Below the pieces are notes generated by a model that saw only the letters and a list, made by a program, of their open reading frames with translations, did no database searches and was not told the DNA's origin. From assembly GCF_022664435.1 (NCBI RefSeq), contig NZ_JAKREU010000004.1, forward strand, positions 186,001 to 250,000: 64,000 nt of DNA, written 5' to 3'. The stretch is from Sphingomonas panni (GTDB lineage: Bacteria; Pseudomonadota; Alphaproteobacteria; Sphingomonadales; Sphingomonadaceae). The first letter of the stretch is position 1; the number at the start of each line of letters is the position of its first letter. Shown here piece after piece: positions 36,557 through 45,639 of this stretch. Position numbers and translations under genes: made by a program.

Positions 36557-37359
36557 GCGCACTGCCCGGACCGTTGTGGCTGATCGGTTGCGGCAATATG
36601 GGCGGCGCGATGCTCGATCGGTGGATCGCCGACGGCATCGATCCGGCGGCGATCACCGTCGTCACTCGCTCGCCCCGCGACGTGCCGGCCGGCGTGACCC
36701 ATGCGACCGCGATCCCGCAGGACGGTCCGCCGGCCGTCGTCGTTCTGGCGATCAAGCCGCAGCAGCTCGATACCGTCGCGCCCGATCTCGCTCCGCGGAT
36801 CGCCAGCGTGCCGCTGCTGGTCTCGATCCTCGCCGGGGTCGAAGAGGCGGCGCTGGCCCAGCGCTTCGATGCTGCCACCATCGTCCGCGCGATGCCCAAC
36901 CTGCCGGTTGCGATCGGGCAGGGGGTGGTCGCGCTCCATTCGCACGGGCGCGACGATGCTGCCCGCGCGACTGCCGAAGCGTTGATGGCCCCGCTCGGGC
37001 TGGTGGAATGGATCGACGATGCCGCGCTGTTCGATGCGGTCACGGCGCTGTCCGGCTGCGGGCCGGGCTTCGTGTTCCGCTTCATCGACGCCATGGCCGC
37101 TGCCGGCACCGCACTCGGCCTGCCCGCCGATCAGGCCCAGCGTCTCGCTATCGCTACGGTACAGGGGTCGGCAATGATGGCAGCCGGGTCGGACGCATCG
37201 CCCGCAACTCTGGCGGACCGGGTGGCGAGTCCCGGCGGTTCGACGCGGCAGGGGCTGAACGTGCTGGACGAAGGCGATGCGCTCAAGCGCCTGCTGGCGG
37301 CAACGCTGGCGGCGTCGGAACGGCGCAACGCGGAAATGGCGGCCGCGGCGCGGGGGTAG
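36553..37359 (+). CDS. proC: Pyrroline-5-carboxylate reductase
   Basis: A 268-aa NAD(P)H enzyme that makes L-proline from pyrroline-5-carboxylate. The cofactor motif is LWLIGCGNMGGAMLDRW (about residues 9-25). AGVEEAALAQRF and RAMPNLPVAIGQGVVAL follow. The family signature is LSGCGPGFVFRFIDAMAAAG (about residues 170-189), with SPGGSTRQGLNVLDEGD near the end. The start overlaps the YbjN stop; the longer frame open to 36325 lies inside that gene. Confidence 0.94.
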   Translation: MSALPGPLWLIGCGNMGGAMLDRWIADGIDPAAITVVTRSPRDVPAGVTHATAIPQDGPPAVVVLAIKPQQLDTVAPDLAPRIASVPLLVSILAGVEEAALAQRFDAATIVRAMPNLPVAIGQGVVALHSHGRDDAARATAEALMAPLGLVEWIDDAALFDAVTALSGCGPGFVFRFIDAMAAAGTALGLPADQAQRLAIATVQGSAMMAAGSDASPATLADRVASPGGSTRQGLNVLDEGDALKRLLAATLAASERRNAEMAAAARG

Positions 37360-37431
37360 CTCGTCTTGATCGAGCCCAGGTCCGATCGACATGCAGTTCG
37401 CTGGATGCCGGCCGACTGCTCTATCCCCTAT

Positions 37432-37528
37432 CGTCACTCCCGCGCAGGCGGGAGTCCATATGCGCCAAGGTCGCGAATCCAGCTGAGACGTCAGCGCTTA
37501 TGGATTCCCGGCTGCGCGGGAGTGACGA
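37432..37528. repeat. REP-like inverted repeat, family A
   Basis: The left arm (CGTCACTCCCGCGCAGGCGG..., 37432-37460) and right arm (TGGATTCCCGGCTGCGCGGG..., 37501-37528) form an imperfect palindrome around about 40 bases. A related element lies at 39681-39779. Together with the next repeat it fills the gap of about 310 bp between proC and the MarR gene. Confidence 0.75.
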
Positions 37529-37572
37529 ACATCCACGATTGTCGCTGATTGTCGATCCGCTCCAGCCAGCAT

Positions 37573-37656
37573 CGTCACCTTCGGCTTGATCCGGGGTCCT
37601 GCTTCTTCTTCGATCGCCAACAAAAGCGGGACCCCGGATCAAGTCCGGGGTGACGA
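37573..37656. repeat. REP-like inverted repeat, family B
   Basis: Arms GGCTTGATCCGGGGTCCTGC and AAGCGGGACCCCGGATCAAG, extended to CCGGGGTGACG, face each other around about 18 bases. Family B also occurs at 54893-54976 (perfect arms) and as a half at 55431-55462. The hairpin lies between convergent proC and MarR genes and could act as a bidirectional terminator. Confidence 0.8.
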
Positions 37657-37673
37657 CGGTGTTTTGGCGCGAA

Positions 37674-38174
37674 CTATCGCCCCAGCGCCGCCACGGCCGC
37701 CTTGTCCCCCGCCGGGATCAGCCCCTCCAGCACCGCCCAGAAGCCGCTGACCGCATCCTGCCCCGCGCCCGAATAGGCCCGCGACAGTTTAGCGTTCAGC
37801 ATCTCGTACAGCCGCGCCTCCAGCGTCTGCCCTTCGGGCGTCAGCTTCAGCAGCCGTTGCCGCGCATCGCGGTCGCCGGCGCGGCTTTCGACCAGGCCAC
37901 GTCCCGACAGGTCGTTCAGCACGCGCCCGAGCGACTGTTTGGTGATCGCCAGCAACCGCAACAGCTCGCTGACCGACAGGTCGGGCCGCCGCGCGATGAA
38001 ATACAGCGCACGGTGATGCGCCCGGCCAAGGCTCTGCGCCGCCAGCTCCTCGTCGATGCTGCGCGTCAGATGGCTATAGCCGAAATAGAGCAGCTCGATC
38101 CCGCGCCGCACCTCGGCCTCGCGCAGGAACAGGGCGGAGGCGGTCATCGGCTGGGCGGAAGATGGGGCAGTCAT
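37674..38174 (-). CDS. MarR family transcriptional regulator
   Basis: A 166-aa MarR protein. The winged helix is ARRPDLSVSELLRLLAITKQ (about residues 61-80) followed by SLGRVLNDLSGRGLVESRAG and the wing DRDARQRLLKLTPEGQ. The flanking dimerisation helices are LLYFGYSHLTRSIDEELAAQ and the C-terminal part. Start alternatives lie at 38183 and 38192; I chose 38174. It is divergent from the branched-chain aminotransferase gene 58 bases away and may control it, which is inference. Confidence 0.87.
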   Translation of the reverse strand: MTAPSSAQPMTASALFLREAEVRRGIELLYFGYSHLTRSIDEELAAQSLGRAHHRALYFIARRPDLSVSELLRLLAITKQSLGRVLNDLSGRGLVESRAGDRDARQRLLKLTPEGQTLEARLYEMLNAKLSRAYSGAGQDAVSGFWAVLEGLIPAGDKAAVAALGR

Positions 38175-38232
38175 GTTGACCATTTGTGCCATCCGGCCTA
38201 CGCCACCGCAAGCATTCATCCAAGAGGACGCC

Positions 38233-39321
38233 ATGACGCAGCCGAGCTTCGCCTTCGAACCCCATGCGACTCCGGTCGCGGCGAGCGAGCGGGCCGCACG
38301 GATCGTCAATCCGGGCTTCGGCCGCGTCTTCACCGACCATATGGCGACAATGCGCTGGTCGGAGGACAAGGGCTGGCACGACGCGAAGATCACCGCGCGC
38401 GCACCGATCGTCATGGACCCGGCCGCCGCCGTCCTTCACTATGCGCAGGAAATCTTCGAGGGGCTGAAGGCTTATGCGCTGCCCGATGGCGGTGTCTCGC
38501 TGTTCCGCGCCGAACAGAACGCAGCGCGCTTCCGTCGCTCGGCAAAGCGCCTCGCCATGGCCGAACTGCCCGAGGAGCTGTTCGTCGCATCCTGCCGCGA
38601 ACTGACGCTGACCGAGCGTGACTGGATTCCGGCGGGCGAGGGCAGCGCGCTCTATCTCCGCCCGTTCATGATCGCGAGCGAGACGTTCCTCGGCGTGAAG
38701 CCCTCGGCCGAATATCTCTATTGCGTCATCGCCTCGGCGGTCGGCAATTACTGGCCGGGCGGCGCGAAGAGCGTGTCGCTGTGGGTGTCGAAGGAATTCA
38801 CCCGCGCCGCGCCGGGCGGCACCGGCGACGCCAAGTGCGGCGGCAACTATGCCGCCAGCCTGCTCGCCCAGTCGGAAGCGATCCGGCAGGGCTGCGACCA
38901 GGTCGTGTTCCTCGATGCGACCGAACGTCGCTGGGTCGAGGAACTGGGCGGCATGAACATCTTCTTCGTGTTCGACGACGGCACGATGCTGACCCCGCCG
39001 CTGACCGGCACGATCCTGCCCGGTATCACCCGCGATTCGATCCTGACGCTGGCACGCGATCAGGGGATCGAGGTCCGCGAGGAACGCTATTCGATCGACC
39101 AGTGGCAGGCCGACGCCGCCAGCGGTCGCCTGGTCGAGGCGTTCGCCTGCGGCACCGCCGCCGTCGTGACCCCGATCGGGAAGGTGTCGTCGGCGGACTT
39201 CAGCTTCCAGATCGGCGACGGCCAGCCCGGCGAGCGGACGCAGGCGCTGCTCAAGCAGCTGACCGATATCCAGCGCGGTCGCAGCAACGATCCGCATGGC
39301 TGGATGCAGCGTATCGGGTGA
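38233..39321 (+). CDS. ilvE: Branched-chain amino-acid aminotransferase
   Basis: A 362-aa fold-type IV PLP enzyme (type II BCAT) for the last step of leucine, isoleucine and valine synthesis. The catalytic lysine is in GGTGDAKCGGNYAASLLAQS (about residues 195-214). Other motifs are HYAQEIFEGLKAYALPDG, SALYLRPFMIASETFLGVKP and ELGGMNIFFVFDDG. The ATG at 38233 follows AGAGGACGCC, a good ribosome binding site; the open frame from 38173 is not needed. It is divergent from the MarR gene. Confidence 0.94.
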   Translation: MTQPSFAFEPHATPVAASERAARIVNPGFGRVFTDHMATMRWSEDKGWHDAKITARAPIVMDPAAAVLHYAQEIFEGLKAYALPDGGVSLFRAEQNAARFRRSAKRLAMAELPEELFVASCRELTLTERDWIPAGEGSALYLRPFMIASETFLGVKPSAEYLYCVIASAVGNYWPGGAKSVSLWVSKEFTRAAPGGTGDAKCGGNYAASLLAQSEAIRQGCDQVVFLDATERRWVEELGGMNIFFVFDDGTMLTPPLTGTILPGITRDSILTLARDQGIEVREERYSIDQWQADAASGRLVEAFACGTAAVVTPIGKVSSADFSFQIGDGQPGERTQALLKQLTDIQRGRSNDPHGWMQRIG

Positions 39322-39325
39322 TCCC

Positions 39326-39427
39326 AAAGCTCTCCCCCTTCCGGGGCGTTTCGGGTGAACAGTGCCCCGCACTGTTCGGCCCATGCCGGGGGCATAAGCG
39401 ACCCGAAACGGGTTGGGAGAGGGGGCT
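39326..39427. repeat. Multi-hairpin intergenic repeat
   Basis: Outer arms AAAGCTCTCCCCCTTCCGGG... and ...ACCCGAAACGGGTTGGGAGA... are imperfectly complementary. Inside is a perfect 8-bp hairpin GAACAGTG-CCCCG-CACTGTTC (39357-39377) and a smaller ATGCC/GGCAT stem. It starts 5 bases after the ilvE stop and may also end transcription. Its sequence is unlike the other repeat families here. Confidence 0.65.
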
Positions 39428-39503
39428 GTGGTGGTATGCGGCTGATGGGCAAGGCGAGCGCTGATCGCGCCTCATCTCGCACCCGCTCGGTTCTTTACCC
39501 CCC

Positions 39504-39627
39504 CCCGTTTGCTTCGAGCGCAGGTTCGAGCCTGTCGAGAACCGCAGTCGAGAAGGCGGTGCCTCAAACGCCGAAGTTCTCGACGGCCGCTTCTCGACAA
39601 GCTCGAAGCTGCTCGAACCGAACGGGG
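39504..39627. repeat. Long inverted repeat rich in TTCGAGC/GTCGAGAA units
   Basis: The left arm CCCGTTTGCTTCGAGCGCAG... GTTCGAGCCTGTCGAGAA and right arm TTCTCGACAAGCTCGAAGCT...GAACGGG are complementary over about 35 positions with few mismatches. Several shorter CTTCTCGAC-type repeats lie between. It is the middle one of three dissimilar palindromic elements that fill the 468-bp gap between ilvE and the thiolase. Confidence 0.7.
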
Positions 39628-39680
39628 TGGGTAAGGCGCGCTTCCTCGGACGTTTAGGGCGCTGTCCGTCCCACCGAACC

Positions 39681-39779
39681 CGTCATCCCGGCGCAGGCCG
39701 GAATCCATGGACGCGGCACCGTCGCGGTTCCATCGCCAGCACCCGCCAAATCGCATTCCAGCCTGCGCCGGGATGACGG
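39681..39779. repeat. REP-like inverted repeat, family A
   Basis: Arms CGTCATCCCGGCGCAGGCCG... (39681) and ...GCCTGCGCCGGGATGACGG (ending 39779) pair with few mismatches around about 45 bases. The arms resemble the element at 37432-37528. It ends 10 bases before the stop of the thiolase on the other strand, so it may be its terminator. Confidence 0.75.
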
Positions 39780-39789
39780 ATTGACCGCT

Positions 39790-40968
39790 TTACAACACCT
39801 CGAACAACCCCGCGGCACCCATGCCGCCACCGACGCACATGGTGATGACGACATATTTCACCCCACGCCGCTTGCCCTCGATCAGCGCGTGGCCGGTCAT
39901 CCGCGCACCCGACATGCCATAAGGATGGCCGATGGAAATCGCACCGCCATTGACGTTCAGCCGGTCGTTCGGAATGCCCAGCACGTCCTGGCAATGCAGC
40001 ACCTGCACCGCGAATGCCTCGTTCAATTCCCACAGGCCGATATCGTCGGTCTTCAGCCCGAAGCGTTCGAGCAGCTTGGGCACCGCATAGACCGGGCCGA
40101 TGCCCATCTCGTCCGGCTTGGTGCCCGCCACCGCCATGCCGACATAGCGGCCGAGCGGCTGCAACCCGCGCGCCGCCGCGACCGTTTCCTCCATTACCAC
40201 ACAGGCCGACGATCCGTCGGACAACTGGCTGGCATTGCCCGCGGTGATGACCGCCTGTTCGCCCAGCACCGGCTTCAGCGATTGCAGCCCCTCCAGCGTC
40301 GTATCGGCGCGGTTGCCCTCGTCCTTGGTCATTGTGACCTCACGGCTCGACACTTCTTTCGTCGCCTTGTCGACGACGTTCATCGTCGCGGTCACGGGCA
40401 CTAGTTCGGCATCGAACAGCCCGGCCGCCTGCGCCGCGGCAGTGCGCTGCTGCGACTGGAGCGCATAGGCGTCCTGCCGCTCGCGCGAGATGCCGTAGCG
40501 CTGGGCGACGATCTCGGCGGTCTGCAGCATCGGCATGTAGATGTCGCCATGCATCGCCAGCAGTTCCGGGTCGGGCGCAATGCGCATCTGCGGCGTCTGC
40601 ACCAGGCTGATCGACTCCACGCCGCCCGCGACGCAGATGTCCATCCGGTCATGGACGATCTGCTTGGCGGCGGTGGCGATCGCCATCAGTCCGCTCGCGC
40701 ATTGCCGGTCGATCGACATGCCCGACACGCTGATCGGCAGTCCGGCGCGCAGTGACGCGTTGCGGGCGACGTTGTTCGCCTGATGCCCCTGCTGCATCGC
40801 CGCCCCCAGCAGCGCGTCGTCGACCTCCGCGCCATCGATTCCGGCGCGTTCGACGGCGGCGCGGATCGAATGGGCGGCCAGCGTCGGTGCCGGCAGGTTG
40901 TTGAATGCCCCGCGATAGGCGCGGCCGATGGGCGTACGGGCGGTCGATACGATGACGGCAGAGCGCAT
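39790..40968 (-). CDS. Acetyl-CoA C-acyltransferase (thiolase)
   Basis: A 392-aa thiolase. The acyl-accepting cysteine lies in [20 protein letters not shown] (about residues 84-103). The C-terminal catalytic pair is [18 protein letters not shown] (His about 349) and [12 protein letters not shown] (Cys about 379). The [20 protein letters not shown] motif is also present. It joins or cleaves acyl-CoA in fatty-acid degradation. The MaoC-type hydratase upstream by 18 bases fits a beta-oxidation-type pair. Confidence 0.94.
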   Translation of the reverse strand: MRSAVIVSTARTPIGRAYRGAFNNLPAPTLAAHSIRAAVERAGIDGAEVDDALLGAAMQQGHQANNVARNASLRAGLPISVSGMSIDRQCASGLMAIATAAKQIVHDRMDICVAGGVESISLVQTPQMRIAPDPELLAMHGDIYMPMLQTAEIVAQRYGISRERQDAYALQSQQRTAAAQAAGLFDAELVPVTATMNVVDKATKEVSSREVTMTKDEGNRADTTLEGLQSLKPVLGEQAVITAGNASQLSDGSSACVVMEETVAAARGLQPLGRYVGMAVAGTKPDEMGIGPVYAVPKLLERFGLKTDDIGLWELNEAFAVQVLHCQDVLGIPNDRLNVNGGAISIGHPYGMSGARMTGHALIEGKRRGVKYVVITMCVGGGMGAAGLFEVL

Positions 40969-40986
40969 GGAAATTCCTTGACGGCT

Positions 40987-41445
40987 TCAGGTGAAGAACT
41001 GGCTGATCCATTCGGCGATCAGCGCGGGCTTGTCGGTGCCGTCGACCTCGACGGCATATTCGGTCGTCCGCTGCCATTGTCCGGGACGCTTCTCGTCCAG
41101 CTCCAGCAGCGTGAAGCGGCCACGAATGCGCGATCCCGAACGGACTGGGCTGAGGAAGCGGGTACGGTTGCCGCCATAATTGACCTCCATCCGCGCGTCG
41201 GTGACACGCGGCAGGTCGGTCGTCGCTGCCAGCCGGGGCATGAGCGACAGCAGCAGGAAGCCATGCGCGATGGTGCCGCCGAACGGAGTCGCGGCGGCGG
41301 CGACCGGGTCGACATGGATGAACTGGCGATCGCCGGTCGCGTCGGCAAAGGCGTCGATCATCGCCTGGTCCAGCACGATCCAGTCCGACCGCCATACGCC
41401 ACCGACCTGCGCCGCCATCTCCGTTGCCGTAATCTCGGCCACCAC
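40987..41445 (-). CDS. MaoC family dehydratase (R-specific enoyl-CoA hydratase-like)
   Basis: A 152-aa hot-dog-fold protein. It contains VLDQAMIDAFADATGDRQFI followed by HVDPVAAAATPFGGTIAHGF, the catalytic D-H pair pattern of MaoC hydratases, then LLELDEKRPGQWQRTTEYAV. The start is a GTG at 41445 after GAGAGGATC. Together with the adjacent thiolase it suggests fatty-acid or branched-chain acyl-CoA metabolism. The gap of 121 bp after the mechanosensitive-channel gene contains the promoter region. Confidence 0.88.
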   Translation of the reverse strand: MVAEITATEMAAQVGGVWRSDWIVLDQAMIDAFADATGDRQFIHVDPVAAAATPFGGTIAHGFLLLSLMPRLAATTDLPRVTDARMEVNYGGNRTRFLSPVRSGSRIRGRFTLLELDEKRPGQWQRTTEYAVEVDGTDKPALIAEWISQFFT

Positions 41446-41566
41446 GATCCTCTCCCGATCTTTCGGGCGATCATAGCGTAGCGGCGACGCCCCGCAAGGC
41501 GTGACGCACCGGAAAATCTAAAAGTGCCGTATATCGGGATTGGTAAGGCAAACCTGATCTTCGAAA

Positions 41567-42721
41567 TCAGGGATGGGCTTCGACCGGATCGACGATCGTG
41601 CCATCCGCCCGTGCGTTCAGATTCACCTGGGTCGGATAGGCGATCTCGATTCCCTCGGCGGCGAAGCGGCGCAGGATTGCGACGCCGACCGCGGTCCGCC
41701 CGTCATAGAAGGCGACGTAATCCGCACCGGCGGAATCGAACAGCAGCTCGAAATCGATGCTCGACGCGCCGAAGCCGATCAGGCCGCAGCGCACGAACAC
41801 CCGGTCCTCCGCCTCGACCACCTCGCGCAGCATCGCCGGAATGCGCGCGCAGGTTTCGGCATCGGTCTGATAGGTGACGCCGATCACGAAAGACGCCCGG
41901 CGATGGGCGCGGCGGGTGTTGTTGGTGATTTCCTTGTCGAGCAGGTTCTTGTTCGAAATAATCCGCTCCTCGCCGGTCACCGAGCGGATGCGGGTCGACT
42001 TCAACCCGATTTCGGCGATCGCGCCGTTGGTCTGGTCGTAGCTGACATTGTCCCCGCGCCGGAACGGCTTGTCGAAGATGATCGACAGCGCGGCGAACAG
42101 GTCGGCGAAGATGCCCTGCGCCGCCAGACCGATCGCGATGCCGCCGACCCCCAGCCCCGCGACGAGGCCGGTGACGTTCACGCCCAGATTGTCCAGCACC
42201 ACGATCAGCGCGATGGCGAACAGCGCGAACGTCACCAGCAGCCGGATCAGCCCCATGGCGGACGCCAGCGCCTCGCCATGATAGCTGTTGCTCGCCGTCC
42301 GCCGCTCGACCGCGCCCAGGATGACCTCGCGCGCCCAGATCGCCGCCTGGAACACCGCAGCGACGGTGAACAAAAACTCGATCGTCGCCGTCACCATCGG
42401 CGGCGCGCTGGCATAGCCGTCGACCAGCTTGGCCGCGAGCATCACCATGAAGAACAGTCCGGTCCGCCCGATGGCACGACCGACCACGCTGCCCCAGCCG
42501 GCGCGCTCGTCCTGCGCCAGTTTCATCGCCCAGCGACGAAGCACCAGCAGAACGACGACGATCAGTGCGCCGACGCCCAGCGCGATCAGCACCTGCAGCC
42601 AGTTCTCGGCGATCCACCGCGCGCTGTCCTGCAGCAGCAAGCGGGCCTGGGCCTGCGCCTGTCCGGCATTGAATCCCTGTTCGACCGTCGCGGCGGGCGA
42701 TGCGCTGTTCTTTACACTCAT
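41567..42721 (-). CDS. MscS family mechanosensitive ion channel
   Basis: A 384-aa membrane protein. It has at least five hydrophobic segments, including VLIALGVGALIVVVLLVL near the N-terminus. The pore helix and beta domain are NVTGLVAGLGVGGIAIGLAAQ (about residues 176-196) followed by FADLFAALSIIFDKPFRRGD. These are the MscS hallmarks. It releases ions under osmotic downshock. A ribosome binding site AAGGA precedes the ATG. It follows topoisomerase IB after 9 bases on the same strand. Confidence 0.92.
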   Translation of the reverse strand: MSVKNSASPAATVEQGFNAGQAQAQARLLLQDSARWIAENWLQVLIALGVGALIVVVLLVLRRWAMKLAQDERAGWGSVVGRAIGRTGLFFMVMLAAKLVDGYASAPPMVTATIEFLFTVAAVFQAAIWAREVILGAVERRTASNSYHGEALASAMGLIRLLVTFALFAIALIVVLDNLGVNVTGLVAGLGVGGIAIGLAAQGIFADLFAALSIIFDKPFRRGDNVSYDQTNGAIAEIGLKSTRIRSVTGEERIISNKNLLDKEITNNTRRAHRRASFVIGVTYQTDAETCARIPAMLREVVEAEDRVFVRCGLIGFGASSIDFELLFDSAGADYVAFYDGRTAVGVAILRRFAAEGIEIAYPTQVNLNARADGTIVDPVEAHP

Positions 42722-42730
42722 GACGTCCTT

Positions 42731-43777
42731 TCAGGCTGCGGCAGCGACGCCGTCCTGCGCCTCCAGCAGCGCGATCAGCCCGCGTTCGTGGCGGCTGAGA
42801 TATTTCGCCGAACGCGGCAGGCGCAGCGTATCGCGAAACGCGCCTTGTCCGTCCTTGACCAGATCGATCAGTAGCGGATGGACATAGGATTTACGCGCGA
42901 TCGCCGGCGTATTGCCTAGCGCATCGACCACCGGGCCGAGCATCGTCTTCAGGCTGATATCCTCGTCCGCCTCGGCCAGCGTCGCAAAGGCCAGCACGCT
43001 CGCGCCCCAGGTGCGGAAATGCTTGGCGGTGAAGTCGCCGCCCATCGCCTCGCGGATATAGGCGTTGACGTCGCTGGAGGTGACCGGATGCGTTTCCCCC
43101 TCGGCATCGACCCAGCGGAACAGATGCTGTCCGGGCAGGTCCTGGCATTTCCGCACGAAACTGGCGAGCGACCGGTCGGTGATGGTCAGCACGCGCATCT
43201 TGCCCGACTTGGCGCGATATTGCAGCTTGAGGCGGGTACCGGTCAGCTTGGCGTGCCGCTTGCGCAGCGTCGTCGCGCCGAAGCTCTTGTTGACGCGGGC
43301 ATAGCCTTCGTTCCCGACCCGCACCCGGCCGAGATCGAGCAGCCGCACCACCGCCGCCACCGCCCGGTCGCGCGACAGTGCACGCTTGGCGAGGTCGCGT
43401 TCGACCTGCGCACGCAGTTTCGGCAGCGCATGGCCGAAGGCGGCGCAGCGGTCATACTTCGCGCTTTCCTGCGCGGCGCGGAAATCGGCGTGATAGCGAT
43501 ATTGCTTGCGGCCCTTTTCGTCCCAGCCGATTGCCTGGATATGGCCGGCGGGATCGGGGCAGAACCATGCATCGCGATAGGCCGGCGGCAGGCCGATGGC
43601 ATTCAGCCGCTCGATTTCTTCCTTGTCGGTGATCCGGTCGCCGTCGGGGTCGTAATAGCCCCAGCCGTTGGTCAGCTTGCGCCGCGTGATGCCGGGCATC
43701 TCGCAGTCCGAAAACACGCAGCCGGCGGGGCAGGGGAGGTCGTCGTCGGCGGACTCGGTCGGGCTGTCCCTGCGCAT
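42731..43777 (-). CDS. DNA topoisomerase IB (eukaryotic/poxvirus type)
   Basis: A 348-aa type IB topoisomerase. The N-terminal domain has RRKLTNGWGYYDPDGDRITD and DAWFCPDPAGHIQAIGWDEK with the catalytic-core strand GRKQYRYHADFRAAQESAKY (about residues 88-107). The nucleophile tyrosine lies in IARKSYVHPLLIDLVKDGQG (about residues 305-324). Lys and Arg residues for catalysis are in the TLRKRHAKLTGTRLKLQYRA region. I chose the ATG at 43777 (MRRDSPTESADDD), as the open frame beyond it looks non-coding. It relaxes supercoils by single-strand cleavage. Confidence 0.9.
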   Translation of the reverse strand: MRRDSPTESADDDLPCPAGCVFSDCEMPGITRRKLTNGWGYYDPDGDRITDKEEIERLNAIGLPPAYRDAWFCPDPAGHIQAIGWDEKGRKQYRYHADFRAAQESAKYDRCAAFGHALPKLRAQVERDLAKRALSRDRAVAAVVRLLDLGRVRVGNEGYARVNKSFGATTLRKRHAKLTGTRLKLQYRAKSGKMRVLTITDRSLASFVRKCQDLPGQHLFRWVDAEGETHPVTSSDVNAYIREAMGGDFTAKHFRTWGASVLAFATLAEADEDISLKTMLGPVVDALGNTPAIARKSYVHPLLIDLVKDGQGAFRDTLRLPRSAKYLSRHERGLIALLEAQDGVAAAA

Positions 43778-43889
43778 GTCCCGATCAATGTTCGGCTCGT
43801 CGCTTCGTTCCGGCAACCGTCCGTGGCCAGCGGAACCGACATGGGTCGAGCCGGTTACGACGGGACCACCCCGCACAGGAGAATCCCCC

Positions 43890-44444
43890 ATGGCCGACCT
43901 CGCCAATGCCCGCGTGCTGATCCTCGCCACCGACGGGTTCGAGGAATCCGAACTGTTCGATCCGCGTCAGGCGCTGCTGGACGCCGGTGCCACCGTGACG
44001 CTGGCATCGATCAAGACCGACCCGATCCAGGGCGTCGTCAACGACAGCGAAAAGGCGCGGACGATCACCCCCGACCTGACGCTCGATGCGGTCGATACCG
44101 AAGAATTCGACATGCTGCTGCTGCCCGGCGGCGTCGGCAACCCGGATGCCCTGCGTATTCAGGAACGCGCGGTCGAGATCGTCAGCGAATTCATGGACGA
44201 CGACAAGATCGTCGCCGCCATCTGCCACGCCCCGTGGCTGCTGGTCGAAGCGGACGTCGTCGACGGCCGCCGCGTCACGAGCTGGCCGTCGGTACGCACC
44301 GACCTAGAGAATGCCGGGGCCGATGTGGTCGACGAAGAGGTCGTGATCGACGGCAACCTCATCACCAGCCGCAAGCCCGACGACATCCCCGCCTTTTCGA
44401 AAGCGGTGATCGAGGCGCTGCAGAGCGAACTCGCCGAAGCGTGA
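43890..44444 (+). CDS. DJ-1/PfpI family protein (protease/glyoxalase-like)
   Basis: A 184-aa protein. The N-terminal strand and acid are ARVLILATDGFEESELFDPR (E near residue 19). The nucleophile elbow is VAAICHAPWLLVEADVVDGR, with Cys near residue 112 and the following His. MLLLPGGVGNPDALR precedes it. This is the PfpI/YhbO-type layout with activity as protease, glyoxalase or deglycase depending on member. The ATG at 43890 has an AGGAGAAT ribosome binding site; the longer frame lies in the leader. Confidence 0.9.
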   Translation: MADLANARVLILATDGFEESELFDPRQALLDAGATVTLASIKTDPIQGVVNDSEKARTITPDLTLDAVDTEEFDMLLLPGGVGNPDALRIQERAVEIVSEFMDDDKIVAAICHAPWLLVEADVVDGRRVTSWPSVRTDLENAGADVVDEEVVIDGNLITSRKPDDIPAFSKAVIEALQSELAEA

Positions 44445-44493
44445 GCTGAGGGCGGGGCGGGTCCAGACCCGCCCCGTTCGCCCCACCGAAATG

Positions 44494-44575
44494 GTCATCC
44501 CAGCGAAGGCTGGGATCTCCCGGTAATGGAGCGCCCTCCTCGCCGCACGAGGCCCCAGCCTTCGCTGGGGCGACG
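44494..44575. repeat. REP-like double hairpin, family C
   Basis: GTCATCCCAGCGAAGGCTGG begins the left hairpin and CCCCAGCCTTCGCTGGGG ends the right, separated by about 45 bases (CTCCCGGTAATGGAGCGCCC...). Each half folds alone (CCCAGC/GCTGGG and CCCCAGC/GCTGGGG), and the two halves can also pair with each other. Further copies lie at 47289-47372, 47417-47500 and 51792-51875. This one lies between the converging DJ-1 and acyltransferase genes. Confidence 0.85.
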
Positions 44576-44583
44576 ACTCTGAC

Positions 44584-45639
44584 TTACGCCACCGCCACCC
44601 GCCGCCGATCCCCCATCCGGTTCAACCATGTCTGCGCCGGCCGCTCGACCCCCCGATACAGCAGCTCCGACGAAGCGATCACCGCCACGACATACAGCGC
44701 CAGCACCCACAAGGGCGCATCGGTCGCATCCTGCACCAGCAGCAGCTTGAACACGAACCACAGCAGGAAATGGCCGAGATAGGTCGCATAGCTGATCTCG
44801 CCCAGCCGATAGATCGGCCGCCATTCCAGCGGGTTGCCGCGCCGGTTCGACGTGATCCCGGCGGCCAGCAACAGGCACGCCAGCGCGGCCGGCAGCGAAT
44901 GTCCTTCCGACAAGAGCTTCAGCCCCCAGCAGGCCGCCAGCCCCAGCGCGATCACCACCGCGACGACCGCAATTCCGTCCCGCCCCTGCCAGCGCAGCCA
45001 CAGCGCGCCGATCGCGGTGCCGGCGGCGAACTGTATGACGCAGCGGATGACGGCGAAGCGTTGCAGGTCGCTACCCAGCCCGTCCTGTCCGGCCATCGGC
45101 AGCAGGCCGAACAACAGCACCGCGACGAACCCGATCAGCACCACGCTCGGCACCTTCCGCCAATCGACCGCCACCGCCAGCAGGGGGAACAGCAGATAGG
45201 CGGCGGATTCGGCGGAGATCGACCATGCCGGATCGTTCCATTTCAGCGGATCGACGAACCCCCAGCTTTGCAGCAGCACGATATGCAGCGGCAGTTCGGC
45301 AAAGGGAAAGCGGTCGATATTGCGCCCGGTCGCCGCCAGCACGCTCGCCAGCATCACCGCACAGGCCAGCACGAACAGATGTAGCGGCCAGATGCGCGCC
45401 ATCCGTTTCCACAGGAACCGCCCCGCGACCGGAAAGCCGCCCTCCGCAAAGCGCCGGCCCCACGATAGCCAGATGACGAAACCCGATAGCAGGAAGAAGA
45501 AATCGACCGCCAGATAGCCCTTGGCGATGGCGGATTCGACCGCCGGATGCATCTCCGCCATCGATCCGCGCAGGTGGAACAGCACGACCCACCATGCGGC
45601 AAGGCCGCGCGCACCGGTCAGCGCCTTCAATTCGTTCAT
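44584..45639 (-). CDS. Acyltransferase family 3 membrane protein (O-acyltransferase)
   Basis: A 351-aa polytopic membrane acyltransferase of the Acyltransf_3 family. It begins MNELKALTGARGLAAWWVVLFHLRGS-like, with the catalytic histidine in the first helix (FHLR). It then has FFFLLSGFVIWLSWGRRFAE and ten or so hydrophobic segments, ending in YATYLGHFLLWFVFKLLL. Such enzymes acetylate or acylate exopolysaccharides. It starts by ATGA overlap with the O-glycosylation ligase, which ties it to surface-polysaccharide assembly. The open frame up to 45921 is inside that gene. Confidence 0.88.
   Translation of the reverse strand: MNELKALTGARGLAAWWVVLFHLRGSMAEMHPAVESAIAKGYLAVDFFFLLSGFVIWLSWGRRFAEGGFPVAGRFLWKRMARIWPLHLFVLACAVMLASVLAATGRNIDRFPFAELPLHIVLLQSWGFVDPLKWNDPAWSISAESAAYLLFPLLAVAVDWRKVPSVVLIGFVAVLLFGLLPMAGQDGLGSDLQRFAVIRCVIQFAAGTAIGALWLRWQGRDGIAVVAVVIALGLAACWGLKLLSEGHSLPAALACLLLAAGITSNRRGNPLEWRPIYRLGEISYATYLGHFLLWFVFKLLLVQDATDAPLWVLALYVVAVIASSELLYRGVERPAQTWLNRMGDRRRVAVA

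Noticed and set aside
37360..37673. Possible small genes between proC and the MarR gene
   Set aside because: The open frames there follow two inverted repeats and have repeat-derived composition.
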